Assembly (NCBI GenBank): GCA_036417435.1 | Contig: CM070917.1 | Span: 57,634,436-57,698,435, forward strand | Direction: 5' to 3' | DNA: 64,000 nt | DNA from: Inia geoffrensis | Lineage: Eukaryota > Chordata > Mammalia > Artiodactyla > Iniidae | Shown here: piece by piece, positions 57,801 through 64,000 of the stretch | Numbering within the stretch: the stretch's first letter is position 1 | Layout of the letters: each line of letters starts with the position of its first letter | Program-made: the position numbers and the translations under genes | Notes under the pieces: generated by a model | Seen by the model: the letters and a program-made list of their open reading frames with translations, nothing else | Told to the model about the DNA's origin: nothing | Database searches by the model: none

Positions 57801-60800
57801 TGTGTGACCATGGAAGCAGCATGTGCTGTCCAGACTGCAGGTTCTGAGGAAGCAGGTGGCAGCTGTAATCACTCCAGACCTCTGGAGCGACTCCCTCCTG
57901 CAGCCCTGGCCAGAGACCCCTGGGTGGGACACTCCCACCCTTCAGCATCAGAGGAAGTGTGAGGCCCCCTTGGGTGCTCACCACCTTCTGGGATGTTCTG
58001 TGAAAGAACAGGCTTAAGAGCTACCCCCGGGGAGGGCACCTGAGTGACCCCAGGTGAGGGACTTGGGTCAACACTGGGATGACAAAACATGACGAGATTT
58101 GGAACTGAGGCACTGCCGATCCTGCTGTCCTGCAGATGTCCGTCACTGCCCAGGGGTGGACGCCGGGGCCAATCAACAGCAGACCACCCAGACACAGAAC
58201 AAGCTCTTCTTGACCCAAATGGGAGACGCTGGAGTATGCGAGGGTCAGTGCTGTCAGGACGCCAGGGCCCCTCCCCAGGCAGGGCCACCAGGCACTCAGG
58301 TGGACGACTGGTGGCTGGGCTCTGTCCCCCTCCTGAGCAGGGACACAGGGACAGCCGGTAGCTTTTACACGGGATGGATTTGTATCCTCCGGGGAGCAGG
58401 CCTGAAGCCCCAGGCATGGTGAAGGGAGGCACGAGCCAGGCCCCGCGCCAGGAACGGCTGTCCCCACCACCCAGTCCTCTGCAGACCCCCACAGCCTGAT
58501 GAGGGGGGACCCCTGCAGCTGGGCAGCATTCGGGTCCAGGCTCACGAAACATTTGTCACTGCGGATTTGGTGGAATCACCTTTGGTTATCTTCTGAATCC
58601 ACTTCTTGAATAAGAAAGGGGATGGTTCTGAGAACAGCCCGGTCAGCACGAAGCGTGGCTTGTGTCCTGTGGTGACTCCGGGGCAGAGAAGGAGCGAAGA
58701 GCAGTCACAGCATAGATTTCAACTTTCTCCACGTTTTCCTCTTAAAATGTGGCACGACTTCAGAACGTCGGCCCTTCTGGACTTGAGTCGTTCTCCTCCC
58801 CGGCCCTCCTCCCAGGGCTGTGAGCTCTGGCAAAGCTGAGCAATGTCCCTCAACCAACCAGAGGTGGCTTGTGACACCCCCGCCCCTGGGAGAGTCATCA
58901 GGACAGGCAGGCCCTGCGGCCGCCGTGCCCCTGGGGCTCTGCCCTCCTCCATCCAGGGGTGGGGTTCCAGGCAGAGGCCACACAAGCCTCCCTGAGCCTT
59001 CACCCCTTCCAGTATCTCCAGTGGGGGAGATCAGCTGGGCTCCACCAGCTCAGAGGGACCACGAGGGCAGCAGAGGTGGGGGCGGGAGATGCAGGTGTCT
59101 CAAAGCATCTTGGAAGAGGGACAGATGCACGGGAGGAGAGTGGCCCAGGTCACCCACTGCTGAGCCAGGGTCAAAGTCATTTCTCCCATCCCCCAATTTC
59201 AGGAGCACTTGTCTCTAGAGTTTTCCAGAACTCACACTGCAACTCATCAAGAGAAAGGCAGGAAAAAAACCCCAAACATATATATAGATAAAAAACCCTG
59301 GCGGTCCAGTGGTTAGGGCTCTGTGCTTCCACTGCTGGGGGCCCGGGTTTGATCCCTGGTCAGGGAACTAAGATCCCACAAGCCGCACAGTGTGGCCTAA
59401 ACAAAACAAACACACACACACACAAAAACCCAAGAAAGGCAGTGAAGGAGGGAGAGGGAGAGTCCAGGACCTGCTGGAGTGGTCCGGCTGCCCACAGGGA
59501 GGGAGGATGGCATCTCCGTGACACCCAAGGAGGTGAAGGGATGACCATCTTTGTAAAGGACTTCACGCAGCAGACTTCTCAGTGACAGGGCCGGGGTGGG
59601 GCAGAGGGGCAGCAGTGCTGCTCAGACCCAGGCACAAGGGAAGGGACCATCACCAGCTGGGAGTTGGAGGAGGCCACCGGGGCCCGCTCTGGAAAGCCTG
59701 GAGTAGCCCCTTGGAGCCATGTCGGGGCAGGCAGCAGCTGAACCCGGGCAGAACGGAGCCACTGCGTCTGCTCATCCCCTGTGGGGCAGATGCGTGCTGC
59801 TGCTCCCGTGTGCCTGTGGCTCTCACCTGGGCACAGGCCGTGGTGCTATCCCCACACCCATCCTGGTCTCCCCAGCCCTCGGGGGGCTGCGATACTCACC
59901 AGCCCAGGAGCCAGCCAGGCCGGGCTCAGACCCACGCTCAGGGACCGGTCTGAGGGGCACTCAGCCAAAGGAGCCCAAAGCCAGCCTCGCAGCTGATCAC
60001 CAGGCTTCACCCCGATTATGGCCAAAGCACCCAGCAGAAGCAACAGGGAACCCAGACAGAGGGCCAGGCCAGACCCGCAAGCTTCCAGAGGGAGGAAATC
60101 CGAGAGCCCAAGGAGAGGTCCAGTGAGGCAAAGACCCAGAGCCGAGAGCAGACGCAGGCTCAGCAGACCCTCGGACCCCAGCATAAGAAAACCAGGGCAA
60201 CTTACTAACTCTAGTCAGGGGCCGCTCAAAATCTGGCCACTTCCACATCGGCACTGCAAGGAAACACAGGGCTCGGTTGGTGCATGTGGAGCGGGTGGGA
60301 GTGAGGTGTGAGGACTCTGAGGGGACATAAGCCGGATGGAGGGTGGGGGGACGCCTGGCAGCTAGCATATGCGCCACCAGCCGCAGGGCAGAGCTGGCTC
60401 TCCAGCCCGCAGGAGGGGTCTGCAGGGAGGAAGCTCCAAGGAGCACGTCAGCTCAAGCAGGGCGTCCCTGGATCAGGCCCACGTGGCTCTCACCCAGGGT
60501 GCGGGCCCCTCCCCAGGTGCCCCCAGGGAGAGCAGTGTGGCCTGGCACACTCTGCACCTTGGTTACGCTGTCGGCGAGGGGGCCAGGCTTTGCACATGGC
60601 CCGGACACACGCAGACGGGCTGGAAGGAGGCGCCACACCCAACTCGATGCAATAAATAAAACTTTTATTCAAACAACTGCAGTACAGGGCACAATTCAGA
60701 TTAAAAAAAAAAAAAAAAAAGACGAAAGGAAACAGGAAAAATATTTTCAGCACTTTACATCTTCATACAAGTTTTGCGGTTTTGTGTCTACATTCATCCA

Positions 60801-62970
60801 TTGAGCATGGAATCCCCTGGATTTGAGATCTTTTAGCAAAATTAGAACACCAACATAGAAGGCTCTTTTTACAAAGGTCCACGTTCTGGCTTTGTTTTTT
60901 CCTTAATTATAAAACAGGATCTGTCTGCGTCTTGAGCTGCTTCTCTCACAAATGCTACCAGCCATGTTCTAGTCCACGGGAGGGGGCGGGAGGGTTTTGC
61001 TAAATCACATCAGAAAAAGGAGCGTCCACAGCTTCACAGGGGCTCCCGTGGCGGGAAGGGCGGAGCGGCTGCGCCCTCGATCACTTCCCAGATTCAAGGC
61101 GTGAAGAGGCAATACCAGTAGCCAGCCACTCAGTCCAGCATGTCTGTTTCTGAAGTCACCAAGACACACAGAGAGATGAGAGCGTTTAGGGAGGACTGGG
61201 CAGGGACTGCCTGCTCCCCGACGGCAGGTGCGGGGGTGTAGCGCCCAGAGCTGCCCTCACTCCTTCACAGGCTGGTTAAAGAAATGATTTCCAGAACACG
61301 TGGGGTTGGGGGTGGTCTCTGGAGGTCTTTGGAATGTCCGAGTGCGGCCGGTCCCCCTCCCCGCCAGTGCACTGTGCAGTCACGGTCACGGCGCCTCGAG
61401 GCTGGCGCCGTGCTCTGGTCTGTACATCGTCCAACGGCGTCCGGGACAAGGAAGCGGTCAGGAGCCTGGCCTGGCGGGCAGCCAGGGCTGGGGGCTGCGG
61501 CCTCCCTCACAGGAGCGGCCAGCTTCCTCAGGAGGCCCCCCGGCTCAGCCCGAGCCCTTCTCTGGGTGCGGCCTGGAAGGATGCCCCCGGGGCCACAAGC
61601 CTTGTGGAGCCCCCAGCACCCTCCCTCTCCCGACACAGGTGCCAGCGTGTGCTGGGGGGGGTCAGATGCAGAGATAACAGTACGTACACCGGAGTCCATG
61701 CATATCTGTTTTTGTTTTTCAGGAAAAAAAAGTCCTTTTCCTGTTTTTTTATCTTTTTGTTTTTTTGTTTTTTAAAGATTTTTCTTTTTCTTCAAACTTT
61801 TTAGACCTGGCTCACGGTGAGCCTTCAAAGAGGGACAGCGTGTCATGAATACGGCGGATGGGGAGCAGCGGCGAGGACACCCCGCCCACGCTGCCCGGCG
61901 GCAGGTCCCAACACACGGGTGGGGGCGTGTAAACACAGGGAGCGGAGATGGGGCAGCACCATGGACCCTGGGGGATCACAGAGTCTGGGGTCACGAACCA
62001 AAAGGCGGGAGTGAGGGGGCCGAGTGGGAAAGAGAAACAACCCAGGAAGAAACCAACGAGAGCCGAGGAGGAAACCGATGGAGACCAGACAGACCGGGGT
62101 GGGGGGGACGGCGGAAGCTCTTCTGAGCAGCAGCTGCCCGGGGTCAGCGTCCTCACACTGTGGACACCAGCGTGCCACTGCCGCTGTGAAACAAAGCACA
62201 GGACAGCTGCCGGGCCGCACACCTCCCCCACAGCTGCCCTCCCAGCCGCGCGGCTGGCCACCCGGCCCTGGGGGAGTGGTGAAAGGAGACCCCCAGAGCC
62301 CGGACAAGGGCTGAGCCTGGGTCAGGGGTTCAGGAGGCTGCAGCCCTGAGCCATCTGCACCGGCCTGGGCTGGTTCCGGGGAGACGAGCCCAGGGGCGGA
62401 CCCCCTCCCGGCCGAGGTCTGGACAAGCAGGTCTGGACGCCAGGAAAGAGCAGGGCCACAAACCCACCAGGTGAGGGGGTCATGCTGCGGCTGTGGGCAG
62501 CCCGAGGGCCCCACCAGGAAAGAATGGGAGCCCCAGTAGTGGCTGCAGTGGGTCCCTGACTCCGGCCTGGGCACAGGGCCAGGCCCGGCTTGCTCCCACC
62601 CGCCCGCCCACCCGCAAGGGGAGCACGAAGGCAGCTCCAGGAGGGGCTGCTTCCCCCACTCGGCGTTATCTGGGGACCCTGGGCTGCTGCCAGGGGACAG
62701 GGCATCCTGCACTGAGGGCCCTGCCCTACAGAGCGGACTAGGGGAAGGCACAACGCGGTGAGGGGCAGAGAACAGGCACCCTGGGCCCTGCTGACTGACT
62801 CAGAGTGGCGACACCATGGTCTCCAGCCAGGCCCCAACAGAGCAGGCCTGGGAGGGGAGCCGCCCAACTCCAGCCTCCGGTGGGACAGCTCCTCAAAACC
62901 CACAGCTCCCCAAGATGAGTCTCAAAACCCCTTACCTGCTCACGGCCCGCGCCCCGTAATCATCCAAACC
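54780..62970 (-). CDS. BAIAP2: BAIAP2 (IRSp53), C-terminal end with three alternative last exons (partial)
   Basis: BAIAP2/IRSp53 is an I-BAR and SH3 adaptor that bends membranes and links Rac1/Cdc42 to WAVE, Eps8 and postsynaptic scaffolds. Only its 3' end is here. The last shared exon (62970-62936) encodes [11 protein letters not shown] and ends in AG, which joins one of three terminal exons: 62183-62153 (tail [10 protein letters not shown]), 60253-60226 (tail SADVEVARF) or 54849-54780 (tail [12 protein letters not shown] through RSAPLLS). All three restore frame and match known mammalian C-terminal variants. The I-BAR, SH3 and preceding exons lie beyond the right edge. Human has GARSMS where this reads GARAVS. 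Confidence 0.92.
54850..56454 (-). other. BAIAP2: BAIAP2 intronic DNA, nothing recognised
   Basis: Unique GC-rich sequence upstream of the distal last exon, with a poly-C run at 55212-55227. No other exon seen. Confidence 0.5.
55212..55227 (+). repeat. Poly-C tract (16 C)
   Basis: Uninterrupted C16. Length may be assembly-sensitive. Confidence 0.9.
56455..57710 (+). mobile_element. 5'-truncated LINE-1 with target-site duplication
   Basis: About 1.26 kb of L1: the ORF2 3' part (aaaataaactcaaaatggct, gaaatgcaaatcaaaactac, gagaaatgcaaatcaaaact) and a 3' UTR ending aatcagctatacttcaatta with an A tail. The 12-bp repeat aaagggtcagtg occurs at 56443-56454 and, sharing the A tail, at 57708-57719. 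Frame breaks show it is inactive. It lies antisense within BAIAP2, between alternative last exons. It is younger than the minus-strand L1 remnants in AATK intron 1. Confidence 0.9.
57720..59290 (-). other. BAIAP2: BAIAP2 intronic DNA, nothing recognised
   Basis: Unique sequence. It probably includes the 3' UTR of the ADVEVARF variant further right, but no clear minus-strand polyadenylation signal was found. Confidence 0.45.
59296..59425 (+). mobile_element. CHR-1-like SINE
   Basis: The blocks ggcggtccagtggttagggc, gggtttgatccctggtcagg and aactaagatcccacaagccg are the CHR-1 layout, ending in an AC-rich and A-rich tail. The first bases of the consensus are lost. The element is in the same family as 8360-8485, opposite orientation. 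Confidence 0.8.
60226..60253 (-). CDS. BAIAP2: BAIAP2 alternative last exon, tail ...SADVEVARF
   Basis: Acceptor tccttgcag, then T completing Ser, ADVEVARF and TGA (60226-60228). It matches the known short BAIAP2 variant ending. The exon lies past the polyadenylation signal of the STV-tail variant, so the choice is between polyadenylation and splicing onward. Confidence 0.9.
60645..62152 (-). other. BAIAP2: BAIAP2 3' UTR of the STV-tail variant
   Basis: About 1.5 kb between the stop at 62153 and the AATAAA at 60664-60669. It contains an A-rich minus-strand stretch (61690-61800 on plus is T-rich). Confidence 0.7.
60664..60669 (-). terminator. BAIAP2: AATAAA polyadenylation signal of the BAIAP2 STV-tail variant
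   Basis: Minus strand reads tttgaataaaagttttattt, followed by GT-rich cgagttgggtgtggcg, the classic layout of a strong poly(A) site. Confidence 0.75.
62153..62183 (-). CDS. BAIAP2: BAIAP2 alternative last exon, tail ...[10 protein letters not shown]
   Basis: Acceptor gtttcacag, then C completing Ser, GSGTLVSTV and TGA (62153-62155). The end S-T-V fits a class I PDZ ligand, in line with the known binding of this variant to PSD-95-type scaffolds. Confidence 0.93.
62936..62970 (-). CDS. BAIAP2: BAIAP2 last shared exon ([11 protein letters not shown])
   Basis: 35-bp exon between acceptor tccccag and donor AG|gtaagg. GLDDYGAR is the conserved end of the shared region. Confidence 0.92.
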
Positions 62971-64000
62971 CTGGGGAGGAAAGGAAGAAACAGATCAGGC
63001 TGGGGTTCGGGGGGTGAGGCCAGATCTGCAGGGCAGGGTCCCCTCCTAACCCCAGGGTGTGCAGTGCTGCCTGCAGCTGAGGACATGAAGAGGCCCCTCC
63101 CCTCCTGAGCAGTGACCTCCCCAATTCACAGGGATGTCTCCTTATCTGGCCAGCGGCCGACGGTGAGCTCACGCTCCCGGGCACACACAAGACAGATCAC
63201 CTGATGACACCCTTCCACCGATGTTCCCTATGGCTCTTAGGCCCTGCAGGTCATATGGTAGGAACACCTGGCAAGTGAGGGCTTCCTGGGGAATCCAGAG
63301 GCTGAAACCACTGACGGTGGGGTGTCGGGGAAGCCAGGCTGGCAGAGGCTGGCGTGGGGAGGGCGGCTGCACCGAAGGTCACCCGCACGCCTGCCTCATG
63401 CACGCCTGTGCCGGGCCCTGAGCACCCCACACCCAGCCACAGCTTCCTGGCCCTGAAGCAGCTGCCGCCCCAAAGCCATTGAGGGGTACTGGGGGCACCC
63501 TCCTCAGCTCCCTAAGCATCAAAACCAAAACCAGCAACCAGGAAGCAAGAGCAACAAGCAGTGGTCAGACCTCTCCAGGCCAGGCCAGCTGAGGCCTGGG
63601 TAAGGCTGCAGAGGGACTGAAGGGTCTCACTGCTCAGCAGCCTGGCCCTGTGGCCCCCCGAGGCGCCACGCCTCTCCCAAGGTGGGATCAGCCTCTCCCT
63701 CCCTGCTGCTTGCCCTGGCCATTGGTCCCTACATCACCTTCTCCAAAAGGTTCCATCCAAGGGTCCGGCCACACCACCTCGGCCTTGCCCCTCTCACCAC
63801 TTAAATTGTCTCGAATCACGTGTTCACTCTGCCTAAGCCATCAATTCCCTGAAGACAGCTCCCTCCACCCTCGACACCTCACACAGCATGTGCCAGCTGA
63901 GCCCTCCTCACAGGAAGGAGAGGTGGCTGAGGACAGGACAGCTGCCGGACAGGCAGAGTCGGCCACCACGTACCCAGAGCCCTTCCCTGCCTCACCCACT
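62971..64000 (-). other. BAIAP2: BAIAP2 intron, to window edge
   Basis: The preceding exon (expected to end ...VPAFSQ) was searched for and is not present, so it lies beyond the right edge. No other feature recognised. Confidence 0.6.

Noticed and set aside
61843..62751. 302-codon open frame on the minus strand at the BAIAP2 STV exon
   Set aside because: It reads the terminal exon and 3' UTR in a different frame from the true [10 protein letters not shown] tail.

Overview
The window is mammalian nuclear DNA: introns with GT-AG ends, a CpG-island promoter, old LINE-1/MIR remnants and tRNA-derived SINEs. The SINEs at 1861-2044, 8360-8485 and about 59296-59425 look like the CHR family of whales, dolphins and hippos, so a cetacean is the best guess. 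Gene order matches human 17q25.3 (PVALEF - AATK - BAIAP2), seen here with AATK on the + strand.

Layout. (1) 1-2515: repeat-derived DNA with no gene. (2) About 2515-7378, minus strand: a complete PVALEF gene (parvalbumin-like EF-hand protein, four coding exons, 134 aa) with a probable non-coding first exon behind a TATA box. (3) 7.4-12.9 kb: intergenic, with a CHR SINE in a perfect 17-bp target-site duplication, L1 fragments and an LTR-like element. (4) 12.9-14.1 kb: CpG island holding the AATK promoter, 5' UTR and first coding exon. (5) 14,021-about 53,330, plus strand: complete AATK (LMTK1), 14 coding exons, 1,397 aa by my splice model. It has a 22-kb first intron and a 2,656-bp exon 11 that encodes most of the long tail. 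Intron 7 carries the miR-338 hairpin, with miR-3065 on the opposite strand. (6) About 53.2-64 kb, minus strand: the 3' end of BAIAP2 (IRSp53), with its last shared exon in view and three alternative terminal exons that give different C-termini. A 5'-truncated L1 sits among them.

How the genes relate. AATK and BAIAP2 are convergent neighbours, and a minus-strand AATAAA inside the AATK 3' UTR predicts overlapping 3' ends. AATK is a neuronal membrane/endosomal kinase, BAIAP2 a membrane-curving actin regulator at synapses, and miR-338 a neural/oligodendrocyte microRNA co-transcribed with its host. PVALEF is a small calcium-binding protein diverging from AATK. Beyond these I point to a possible second AATK first exon at 34,381-34,423 beside a perfect RFX X-box, upstream ORFs in AATK, an in-frame K-P-A repeat, and several G-rich or purine-rich tracts. 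I found no wholly novel gene system. Exon boundaries were set by eye from splice sites, reading phase and remembered protein families, without alignment software.
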